Shown: piece by piece, positions 1 to 10,109 of the stretch
Numbering within the stretch: position 1 is the first letter of the stretch
Layout: every line of letters begins with the position of its first letter
Origin: Sanderia malayensis
Lineage: Eukaryota > Cnidaria > Scyphozoa > Semaeostomeae > Pelagiidae
Reading direction: 5' to 3'
Length of the DNA: 64,000 nucleotides
NCBI GenBank assembly: GCA_013076295.1
Contig: RQOL01000824.1
Location: 3,286,001 to 3,350,000 of the forward strand
Program-made: the position numbers and the translations under genes
The notes under the pieces: model-generated
Database searches by the model: none
What the model saw: only the letters and a program-made list of their open reading frames with translations
What the model was told of the DNA's origin: nothing

Positions 1-2990
1 TAATGGTCTTGTGTTCGAGTCCCGTCACTGCTGCATAGATTTACTTTTCCATTAATTTTCTGATAAATTTCTATTTCAGATGTTATTTCGACGTCCATAA
101 AACAATTCTAGTGATACCAACATTCTTCATTGTTTGATGAACAGGTACTATTATTAATTTAGCAATTAATATGAATTTTTAATCGAAAAATTAAAAAGGT
201 TAGGCCTTATATTATCGCGTGTTAGTTTTTGGATAGTCACGGACTCGAACTGGTGTAGAAGTATAATTGTTTGAAGCCTCGTTGCTTAGCTAGTTGATCT
301 ATTCGCCACCCGCCACCCTGGCATTCTTGCAACATTAAATAGTAAAAGAGGGTAATGTAAAGGTCTTGTGTTCGAGTCCCATCACAAGTCCAAAGTTTTA
401 TTTTTCCATTAATTGGTTATGAATTTCTATTTCAGATGTTATTTCGTCATCGATGAATCAATTCAAGTGATGCATACATGAAGTCATGCAAAGCCTTTCT
501 AGTCTCAGGCCCCTTTGCTTAGCGTCTTCAGATTTTGAACTCGTCTTGCAACCAGCATTTAAACGGAAGAATTTTTGGAGGGAAACAACAAAACTCAATT
601 GAGATATAGAGTAGTTCTTCTTGAACTTTAGACTGCTTTGCGATTATAAATAATGTTATAGCATGTTTAATTTTACTGTGCCTTGCAAAGAAATAAATTA
701 ATTGCTCGAAAAACATGGCTGACCCTGCCCTGAAAATATTTAGGCCCATTGCTCAAACATTTTTCGCTTTGAGCCATTTATTTGCTTCTATGCTTAATAA
801 ACTGTCCAAACCTTGGGATACCTGAAGTGTTTTGCTGGTGGTGATATTCATTTTCAATTTTATTGGGATCTCTAAAAAGTTTGAACCCGCCAAGGTGATT
901 TAAGCTCGTTCAAACATGGCCGACTACGTCTTGTACAAATTTAGGCCTTCTTTTTGTTTGAGTTATTCTCCATGTTACGTTTTTGGGTTCCTCTACTGCC
1001 AATTGATAATTTGAATTTTTCTTTCATCCTAGAACCAAATATTTTACCGAGAACTGCACACAAGTCATCAAAGATGTGATAAAAAAATTTAAAAATTAGG
1101 CCTTGTCTTGTTAAAGTTTTAAAGAGTCAAGGATTTGAACAGGTTCGTGTCGAAGTGTTTTCGTTTGAAGTCTCATTGCTTATCTAATTGATATATTCGC
1201 TGTTCTTCACACTGCTATTTTTTATAACATGAAATAATAAAACAGGCTAGTGTAATGGTGTTGTGTTCGAGTCCAGTTACGCTTGGTAGCTTTTTTATAT
1301 TTTGATCGTAAATTATATTAACTTCCATTTCAGATACTCTTATGATGCCTGCGAATTAAGTGGAGCCAAGAAAGAGTTACATCAACATATTTCTTTGTTG
1401 TCGGAACAGGTAGTTATGATTTCCACAAATTTCTATTAAATAAATAGGCTTTATTTTGTCCCCTGTTAAGTTTACAGCGTCAAGGAGTTGAACCTATTCG
1501 TGCGGAAGTATTATCGTTGATAATCTCACTGCCTATCCAGTTGATCTATTCGCCACCCACCACCCTGGCGTTCTTGGAGCATTATATAGTAACACAGGCC
1601 AGTCCGAAGGTCTTGTGTTCGAGCCCCATCATGGTAAAAATGTTTTTCTTGCTGCATTTTTATATTTAATTATATTTATTCATTTTCAGAAACAAAAGCA
1701 AGGCGATTAAATCAAATTGAGGCTGCATCATTTACCTATTAACCTGTGGTCACGAATGCTAATATCTATCAGATTAATGAAAATAGGTAATTGCGTTCTC
1801 TATTTTTACTTTACGCTTTATTTCCAATTTATTAGAGGGAAGCATCACACTTGTACTTGACCACACCATGATACTGTGGTTCGTACAGTGCGATTGCTGG
1901 AAGTGAACTCAAAAGCCCTTAGGCCCTGATCTTTCTTCGATAAATAATGTTGAATAGTTGATCGATGACAAATGACAGTCTGTGATGCATCCTTTATCAG
2001 TTTATCGAGTATGTGCTCTTTATTCTGGCCCTCGTCATTAATTATCTATTAGATTGTTATGAAATGTTTAGTTGTCTGCTTCCGTAATACACTGACACCG
2101 CAGATGGTAAATTATAATGGAATAGGCATAAACGAGACCTAGATCTTTCTATTACGTTTTAACACAATTTCATATTGATAATCATGCATTGCATTTCTTT
2201 CTAGTTGAAGTCAGAGAATCGTCAGTTTAGTATCTCGCGATTCAAGACAAACATATTCAATAGGTAAGATTCCTTATATTATTATGAATAATTACTTATC
2301 AAGACAAGTAGAATTAATAAATCACAGACCGTTTATTAGTTTATTCTTTTATATCTTATTTGGACCTTGCCATAACAATCTTTTTAATATGATTGCCTCT
2401 CGTTGCAGTGGCAAGAATAACTGGCTCCACAGTCGCTTCTTCTGCAATTGATACAAGATGTTACAGAGAGAGGAAGTGTCCATGTATTAGAGAGAAGATT
2501 GGAACTCAAGCTCCCGAAGATCAGAAAGGTCAAATAGCATATTATAAAGAAGACTTTAACACCTTGAACATCTTAAAGGTACATGGTTTTCATTTTGTCT
2601 TTATCTCGTTGGCTTTATTTCTCCATTTTCATTTTCTTACTTTTTATACTCTTCTGTGTCCACTATTTAATAATCTCAGAAGAGAATAGGGAATAAACTT
2701 CTTTTATCCACTATTAATATGATCTTCCATTTATACACACTTTAATTGCCTTACGAATTACTTGTATAGTATCTGTTTGCTTTTAAATAACTTTTCACTT
2801 TATTACAAGGGGCAGAACAGACGAAGAACAGACGAAGAACAGATGAATAAAAGATGAAGAAAAGACGAAGAAAGGACGAAGAAAAGATGGAGAACAGACG
2901 AAGAAAAGACGAAGAAAGGACGAAGAAAAGATGGAGAACAGACGAAGAACAGACAAAGGACAGATGAAGAACACAAAGGAACAGAAAAAG
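1..2990. repeat. Left arm of a large inverted repeat (foldback-like)
   Basis: Most of this stretch recurs in reverse complement between about 3500 and 5950. Matching landmarks are the block at 483-780 (against 5060-5365), 1000-1440 (against 4390-4830), and 2393-2640 (against 3700-3900). The left arm carries about 400 bp (roughly 1640-2050) that is missing from the right arm. It contains two copies of the tRNA-related repeat near 1-60 and 300-400 and diverged copies near 1140-1280 and 1480-1640. Short open frames here, such as the minus frame at 528-749, are repeated in the other arm and have no recognisable domain, so I do not call them genes. Confidence 0.8.
2407..2578 (+). other. Exon-like block inside the foldback left arm
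   Basis: A sequence flanked by a plausible acceptor (TTGCAG) and a plausible donor (AAAG|GTACAT) reads openly on the plus strand, with a small cysteine-containing segment (CYRERKCPC). The inverted counterpart at about 3750-3900 lacks 34 bp of it (the part from TCGCTTCTTC to GTTACAG), which shifts the frame. I do not recognise the protein. It could be a captured gene fragment or a piece of a transposon gene. Confidence 0.3.
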
Positions 2991-3530
2991 CACGTGGGAA
3001 ATTACTATTAATTACTTTACAAATTATTTTCGTAATCTCTGTTGACTTTAATATTACTTATCATTTATTCCAGGAGCAGAACAGACGAAGAACAGAAGGG
3101 CAGACGAAGAAAAGACGAAGAACAGATGGATAACAGACGAAGAACTTCTACTGTTCTTCGTCTGTTCTCCATCTTTTCTTCGTCTGTTCTCCATCTTTTC
3201 TTCGTCCTTTCTTCGTCTTTTCTCCGTCTTTTCTCCATCTTTTCTTCGTCTTTTCTCCATCTTTTCTTCGTCCTTTCTTCGTCTTTTCTCCATCTTTTCT
3301 TCGTCTGTTCTCCATCTTTTCTTCGTCCTTTCTTCGTCCTTTCTTCGTCTTTTCTCCATCTGTTCTTCGTCTGTTCTCCATCTTTTCTTCGTCCTTTCTT
3401 CGTCCTTTCTTCGTCTTTTCTCCATCTTTTCTTCGTCTGTTCTCCATCTTTTCTTCGTCTGTTCTTCGTCTTTTCTCCATCTTTTATTCATCTGTTCTTC
3501 GTCTGTTTTTCGTCTGTTCTGCCCCTTGTA
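2810..3530. repeat. Purine/pyrimidine minisatellite at the centre of the foldback
   Basis: Short units of the GAAGAAAAGATG / GAGAACAGAC type run purine-rich on the plus strand up to about 3145 and then flip to the complementary pyrimidine-rich form from about 3153 to 3530. The turning point is a short perfect hairpin: ACAGACGAAGAAC (3133-3145) and GTTCTTCGTCTGT (3153-3165). Long open frames across it, rich in Glu, Lys and Arg or in Phe, Leu and Ser, are by-products of the repeat. Confidence 0.85.
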
Positions 3531-5950
3531 ATAAAGTGAAAAGTTATTTAAAAGCAAACAGATACTATAAAAGTAATTCGTAAGGCAATTAAAGTATGTA
3601 TAAATAGAAGATCATATTAATAGTGGATAAAAGAAGAATCTTCCCTATTCTCTTCTGAGATGATTAAATAGTGGATACAGAAGAATATAAAAAGTAAGAA
3701 AATGAAAATGGAGTAATAAAGCCAACGAGATAAAGACAAAATGAAAACCATGTACCTTTAAGATGTTCAAAGTGTTGAAGTCTTCTTTATAATATGCTAT
3801 TTGACCTTTCTGATCTTCGGGAGCTTGAGTTCCAATCTTCTCTCTAATACATGGACACTTTCTCTCTCTGTGGAGCCAGTCATTCTTGCCACTGCAACAA
3901 GAAATAATAATATTTAAAGATCGCTATGAGAAAGTACAATGCATTGATCTGTTAAATATAAATAAATAAACTAATAAACGGTCTGTGATTTATTAATTCT
4001 ACTTGTCTTGATAAGTAAATATTCATAATAATATAAGATATCTTACCTATTGAATATGCTTGTCTTCAATCGCGAGATACTCAACTGACGATTCTTTGTT
4101 TTTACCTGGAAAAAATGCAATGCATGATTATCAATATGAAACATGTTAAAACATAATAACAAAACCTCAATCTCATTTATGCCTATTCCCCGACATCAAA
4201 TTATAACTTGCCATCTTCGGTGTCAATGTATTACAAAGGCAGACAACTAAACATTTCATAACAATCGCCAGGGTGGTGGGTGGCGAATAGATGAACTAGA
4301 TAAGCAGTGAGATTATCAACGATGATACTTCGCACCAATAGGTTCGACTCCTTGACTCTGCAAACTTAACAAGCGACAAAATAAAGCCTATCTTTTTAAT
4401 TTATTTAAAATAGAAATTTATGGAAATCATAACTACCTGTTCAGCCAACAAAAAATATATTGATGTAACTCTTTCTTGGCTCCACTTAATTCGCAGGCAT
4501 CATAAGAGTATCTGAAATGGAAGTTAATATAATTTACGATCAAAATATAAAAAAGCTACGAAGCGTAACTGGACTCGAACACAACACCATTACACTAGCC
4601 TGTTTTATTATTTCACGTTATAAAAAATAGCAGTCTAGAGATCATCGAATAGATCAATCAGTTAAGCAATCAGGCTTCAGATGACAACACTTCGACACGA
4701 ACCTGTTCAAATCCTTGACTCTTTAAAACTTTAACAAGACAAGGCCTAATTTTTAAATTTTTTTATCACATCTTTGATGACTTGTGTGCAGTTCTCGGTA
4801 AAATATTTGGTTCTAGGATGAAAGAAAAATTCAAATTATCAATTGGCAGTAGAGGAACCCAAAAACGTAACATGGAGAATAACTCAAACAAAAAGAAGGC
4901 CTAAATTTGTACAAGACGTAGTCGGCCATGTTTGAACGAGCTTAAATCACCTTGGCGGGTTCAAACTTTTTAGAGATCCCAATAAAATTGAAAATGAATA
5001 TCACCACCAGCAAAAAGCTTCAGGTATCGCGAGGTTTGGACAGTCTATTAAATATAGAAGCAAATAAGTGGTTCAATGCGAAAAATGTTTGAGCAACGGG
5101 CCTAAATACTTTCAGGGCAGGGTCAGCCATGTTTTTCGAGCAATTAATTTATTTCTTTGCAAGGCACAGTAAAATTAAACATGCTATAACATTATTTATA
5201 ATCGCAAAGCAGTCTAAAGTTCAAGAAGAACTACTCTATATCTCAATTGAGTTTTGTTGTTTCCCTCCAAAAATTCTTCCGTTTAAATGCTGGTTGCAAG
5301 ACGAGTTCAAACTCTGAAGACGCTAAGCAAAGGGGCCTGAGACTAGAAGGCTTTGCATGACTTCATGTATGGATCACTTGAATTAATTTATGGACGTCGA
5401 ATTAGCATTTAGATAGAAATAGAAATTTATCGCCAATTAATGCAAAAGCAAAACGTTGGAGCAGTGATGGGACTCGAACACAAGACCTTTACATTAACCT
5501 CTTTTACTATTTAATGTTCCAAGAACGCCAGGGTGGTGGGTGGCGAATAGATCAACTAGTTAAGCAACGAGACTTCAAACAATTATACTTCTACACAAGT
5601 TCGAATCCGTGACTTTCCAAATCCAAAATCAACAATATAAGGCCTAAATTTTTTAATTTTTCGACTAAAAATGTAAATTAATCGTAAGTACCTGTTCATT
5701 AAACAATGAAGAATGTTGATATCACTCGAATTGATTTATGGACGTCGAAATAACATCTGAAATAGAAAATTATCAGAAAATTAATGCAAAAGCAAAACTT
5801 TGGACCTGTGGTCGGACTCGAACACAAGACATTTACGTTAGCCTCTTTTACTATTTAATGTTCCAAGAACGCCAGGGTGGTGGGTGGCGAATAGATCAAC
5901 TAGCTAAGCAACGAGGGTTCAAACAATTATACTTCTACACAAGTTCAAAT
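3500..5950. repeat. Right arm of the large inverted repeat
   Basis: Reverse-complement counterpart of 1-2990, shorter because of a roughly 400-bp deletion near 4260. The plus-strand frame at 5129-5317 is the mirrored copy of the minus frame at 528-749, which shows the two arms are near identical there. The outer part runs into a tandem array of the tRNA-related unit. Confidence 0.8.
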
Positions 5951-7010
5951 CCGTGACTTTCCAAATCCAAAATCAACAATATAAGGCCTACCTTTTTTTA
6001 ATTTTTCGATTAAAAATTCATATTAATTGTTAGTACCTGTTCATCAAACAATGAAGAATGTTGATATCACTCGAATTGATTTATGGACGTCGAAATAACA
6101 TCTGAAATAGCAATTTATCAGAAAATTAATGCAAAAGCAAAACTTTGGACCTGTGGTGGGACTCGAACACAAGACCTTTACATTAGCCTCTTTCACTATT
6201 TAATGTTCCAAGAACGCCAGGGTGGTGGGTGGTGAATAGATCAACTAGTTAAGCAACGAGACTTCAAACAATTATACTTCTACACAAGTTCGAATCCGTG
6301 ACTTTCCAAATCCAAAATCAACAATATAAGGCCTAAATTTTTTAATTTTTCGACTAAAAATGTAAATTAATCGTAAGTACCTGTTCATTAAACAATGAAG
6401 AATGTTGATATCACTCGAATTGATTTATGGACGTCGAAATAACATCTGAAATAGAAAATTATCAGAAAATTAATGCAAAAGCAAAACTTTGGACCTGTGG
6501 TCGGACTCGAACACAAGACATTTACATTAGCCTCTTTTACTATTTAATGTTCCAAGAACGCCAGGGTGGTGGGTGGCGAATAGATCAACTAGCTAAGCAA
6601 CGAGGGTTCAAACAATTATACTTCTACACAAGTTCAAATCCGTGACTTTCCAAATCCAAAATCAACAATATAAGGCCTACCTTTTTTTAATTTTTCGATT
6701 AAAAATTCATATTAATTGTTAGTACCTGTTCATCAAACAATGAAGAATGTTGATATCACTCGAATTGATTTATGGACGTCGAAATAACATCTGAAATAGC
6801 AATTTATCAGAAAATTAATGCAAAAGCAAAACTTTGGACCTGTGGTGGGACTCGAACACAAGACCTTTACATTAGCCTCTTTCACTATTTAATGTTCCAA
6901 GAACGCCAGGGTGGTGGGTGGTGAATAGATCAACTAGTTAAGCAACGAGACTTCAAACAATTATACTTCTACACAAGTTCGAATCCGTGACTTTCTAAAC
7001 TCAACACGCG
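5470..7010 (+). repeat. Tandem array of a ~345-bp tRNA-related repeat
   Basis: The marker GGACTCGAACACAAGAC occurs at about 5470, 5814, 6159, 6503 and 6848, so the spacing is 344-345 bp. Units two and four are almost identical to each other, and one, three and five form a second type, giving a 690-bp higher-order period. Each unit has an A-box-like stretch (TAGATCAACTAGTTAAGCAA) and, about 40 bp later, a B-box-like AGTTCGAATCC on the plus strand. It also has a second B-box-like motif (TTCGAGTCC) on the minus strand. Such boxes are typical of tRNA-derived SINEs. The short frames at 5738-5956 and 6427-6645 come from this repeat. Confidence 0.75.
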
Positions 7011-8900
7011 ATAATATAAGGCCTAACTTTAATTTTACGACTAAAGATGTAAATATATCGTAAGTACCTGTTCATCAAACAATGAATAATGTTGATATGG
7101 CTTTATCTAACCAAATGGCGTTAAAACAGTATCTGAAATATAAATTTATATAATCAACTGAAGGTAAATAATTGACATATTTTGTTGGATTAAAGTTGAA
7201 CTCAAGATCAATATACCTTTTGACATTTGTAAAATATGTCACACTTTAATTCTGAAGGTGTCTGCGTTTGAACTCTCAGTACGACATTTGGTGCTAAGAA
7301 GAAGCAAAATTCAAATTTTCAGCAGCTCGATAACAACGCGAGAGGGTAACATGGAAAATCACTTAGGCCGAAAAGAGGCCTAAATATTTTCACATGGTCA
7401 GCCATGTTTGAATGACCTTAAATCAAGTTATGCGATTTCAATGTGTTCTTGGGTGAACATCACCATCAGAAAAAACTTAAAACATCCAAAGGTTTAGGCA
7501 GCTAATCAAATATAGGAACAAATTAGTGGTTAAAAGCCACAAAGATTTGGGCAACGTGGCCTAAATATTTGCAAAGTACAGTCGGCCATGTTTTTGAATC
7601 GAGCAATTATAACATTTCTTTACAGGGCATAAGAAATTCAGACATACAATATCATCATTTCTAACCATAATGCAGTCTTAAATTAGAAAAAACTATTATA
7701 TACCTTGAATGAGCTTCATTATTTCCTTCCAAAAATCATGTGTTTGAATTGAATGTTGGTTGCAAAAGGACTTTAGAAGACGCTAGGCAAAGGGGCTTGA
7801 GGCCAGATAGTATTTGCATGACTTCATGTATGGATCACTTGAATTGATTCGCCGACGTTGCCATAACATCTGAAACAGAATTAATATAATTAATCACCAG
7901 TTAATGCAATAGCGAATCTATGGAGCAGTGATGGGAGTCGAACAAAAGACCTTCGGACTGGCTTGTTTTTCTATATAATGCTCCAAGAACGACAGGGTGG
8001 TGGCTGGCGAATAGATCAACTGGTTAAGCAGTGAGATTATCAACGATAATACTTCCGAAGGAATAGGTTCAACTCCTTGATTTTGCAAACTCAACAGGCG
8101 ACAAAATAAAGCTTATCTTTTTAATTTATTTAATACAAATTTATGGAAATCATAACACCTGTTCAGGCAACAAAGAAGTATATTGATGTAACTATTTTGG
8201 CTCCATTTCATTTTCTGGCATCACAAGAGTATCTGAAATGGAAGTTAATATAATTTACAATCAAAAGTATAAAAAAAGCTATCAAGCGTAATTGGACTCG
8301 AACACAACACCATTACACTAGCCTGTTGAGTGTTAAAAGAGTTAAACTCAACAGGCTAGTGTAATGGTGTTGTGTTAGTGTAGAAGAGTGTGACAAGCAA
8401 GTGTTAAAAGAAACACCATATTAGCGCTATCAATATAATGCCACATTTCCAGCCATATAAGTGAGTTCTGTTTTTAATTTCTTTTTACTATAGTTCCTTT
8501 TGAAAAATCTAGAGTTTTTTATTTTTATGCAATTCTAGAATTTTTAATATGAATTATTTTATACAATACTTGCAGGACAACAAATGACTTTTTTGCAAGG
8601 TTTTGCTTGTAATAGATTTCCTCTTTTTTCAAATATTTTCTTCCGTTGATAATGGTTATTACTGACAGGTGGAAAAGGAAAGTGGCAGCATAGAATGACG
8701 GTCAGTTGCTGAAATTGTTATTTGCACAGTTGTATAAAGTTTTGAAACAGAGAAAGATAAATGTGTTTGCGAAAGCTTGTGGTTGCATTCTGGAAGCAAA
8801 ATGTCCATAATTGAATGCTTATTTGGATGCCTTTGCCTGTGGTTTTTTTGCCGAGTTTAGTTGGCAACAATGATTAATCAGCATTATGATAATTTCATGT
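7011..8900. repeat. Diverged copies of the foldback repeats
   Basis: Segments near 7560-7830 resemble the blocks at 528-780 and 5060-5365. A tRNA-like copy lies at 7925-8120 and a copy of the 4400-4600 block at 8130-8330. A perfect palindrome lies at 8301-8376. From 8400 to 8900 I see AT-rich unique DNA without a supported gene. It probably holds the upstream region of the GPCR. Confidence 0.6.
8301..8376. repeat. Perfect 31-bp palindrome
   Basis: Arms at 8301-8331 and 8346-8376 are exact reverse complements, starting AACACAACACCATTACAC, with a 14-base loop. The arm sequence itself is the edge of a dispersed repeat also seen near 1250 and 4570, so this looks like a head-to-head junction of two copies. 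Confidence 0.85.
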
Positions 8901-9251
8901 GCTAAAGTAATTGTTCAAACACCTGCAGATGCTCAAATTACTTTGCAAAAATTTGCAAAAATTTGCAAAAGAAACACCTGACTTTGGAAAGAAACACCTG
9001 ACTTTTGAAGGAAATACCTTCTCAAGCTGCTTGAGAAAAGCACCTTATTTTGGAAATAATCACATTGCTTTGAATTGGAAAGTAACACATCACTTTGGAG
9101 AGAAACACTCTAGAACGACACCTTTTTGAGCCGTTTTGGATAAATGAGCACCTTCTTGAACTGCTTTGTAAAGAAGCACTTTCTCAACTTAACGCCATCT
9201 TCACTGGAAGGAAGAATACTGTGAGTGCACCATTCTTCATGAACTACGAAC

Positions 9252-10109
9252 ATGGCCTATCCAACCCTCAACTTGGCTCGTCATATCTCGATGATCATAC
9301 TCGGTGTGTTGGGTTTTTCGGGAAGCACTGCACAGTTAGTTGTCCTTTGCCGTTCCAAGAAATCCAAGCGTCCATTTGATATAACAATGACTAGCCTGCG
9401 CTTTGCTGATATTTTCCTGTCAGTGCTGAACATTGTTGACGGTGTAGCTTTCTTTATTGAGACGCACGATCAGAATAGCGTATTCTTTTCGGTGTACCTC
9501 TTTGGTTTGCATTTCATAATGGGATCAATGCTTTTTCACATGTTGTTCATCGCACTGGAGAGGCTGGTCGCTGTTCGGCTACCGACGAAATTCCAGCAAC
9601 TCATTACAATTAAAAGAAGCATGACGTTTCTTGTCGTTTCCTGGTTTCTATCGATCGGCATTGCCATACTTGAGGACAAGGACTTTTTTAACTTCGGATT
9701 CACTGTGATTTTCAACTACAGCATCTTTGCATCTGGGCTAATGATCATTATCATGTACTCTGCTATTTGCTACTTCGAGAGAAAAAACAAAGTTGCAGTG
9801 GCCGTCGGACCATGTCAAACATCAACAAATCGACCCAGTCGTGGTCTTGTGCTCTACTCTGTTGTAGTCACAATGTCCTTTATGCTTTGCACATTCCCGT
9901 ATGCTATTGTGACAATGAAGAGCCTTGATCAAACGTATCCTGAAACTATTACTCAAATTCTCTTGCTATTTCAACCCTGCGTCAGTGCTGCTCTTTTCTT
10001 CCTCAAACGATGCAAGATAAAGTGCCCACTCCGTTCAACAGAACAAGCTAGGAGTACCACTACTTCACGACAGGCTGCATCAACGGAAGAGGGGCCGAAT
10101 GCACAATAA
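9252..10109 (+). CDS. Rhodopsin-like G-protein-coupled receptor (single exon)
   Basis: A 285-residue membrane protein predicted to sense an unknown ligand at the cell surface. Hydrophobic segments sit at about residues 10-32, 44-66, 78-102, 122-142, 150-172, 198-222 and 232-252, which fits seven helices. The end of helix 3 reads ALERLVAVRLP, so the usual DRY is ERL. Helix 6 has FMLCTFPY in place of CWxP, and helix 7 has QPCVSAALF in place of NPxxY. A short Ser/Thr-rich tail follows. Intron-less, divergent class A receptors of this size belong to large expanded families in cnidarians (family knowledge). The start was chosen because helix 1 follows directly. Two in-frame or overlapping short frames upstream look like leader DNA. 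The ligand cannot be predicted. Confidence 0.85.
   Translation: MAYPTLNLARHISMIILGVLGFSGSTAQLVVLCRSKKSKRPFDITMTSLRFADIFLSVLNIVDGVAFFIETHDQNSVFFSVYLFGLHFIMGSMLFHMLFIALERLVAVRLPTKFQQLITIKRSMTFLVVSWFLSIGIAILEDKDFFNFGFTVIFNYSIFASGLMIIIMYSAICYFERKNKVAVAVGPCQTSTNRPSRGLVLYSVVVTMSFMLCTFPYAIVTMKSLDQTYPETITQILLLFQPCVSAALFFLKRCKIKCPLRSTEQARSTTTSRQAASTEEGPNAQ

Noticed and set aside
3042..3557. Overlapping open frames of up to 167 codons on both strands
   Set aside because: They are the translation of the short purine/pyrimidine minisatellite; open on both strands with no domain.
5738..6645. Two near-identical 72-codon plus frames
   Set aside because: They lie in the tRNA-related tandem repeat; their identity reflects the 690-bp duplication.
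8911..9129. Small plus-strand protein before the GPCR
   Set aside because: Composed of short repeated phrases (AAACACCTGACTTT); more likely GPCR leader DNA.
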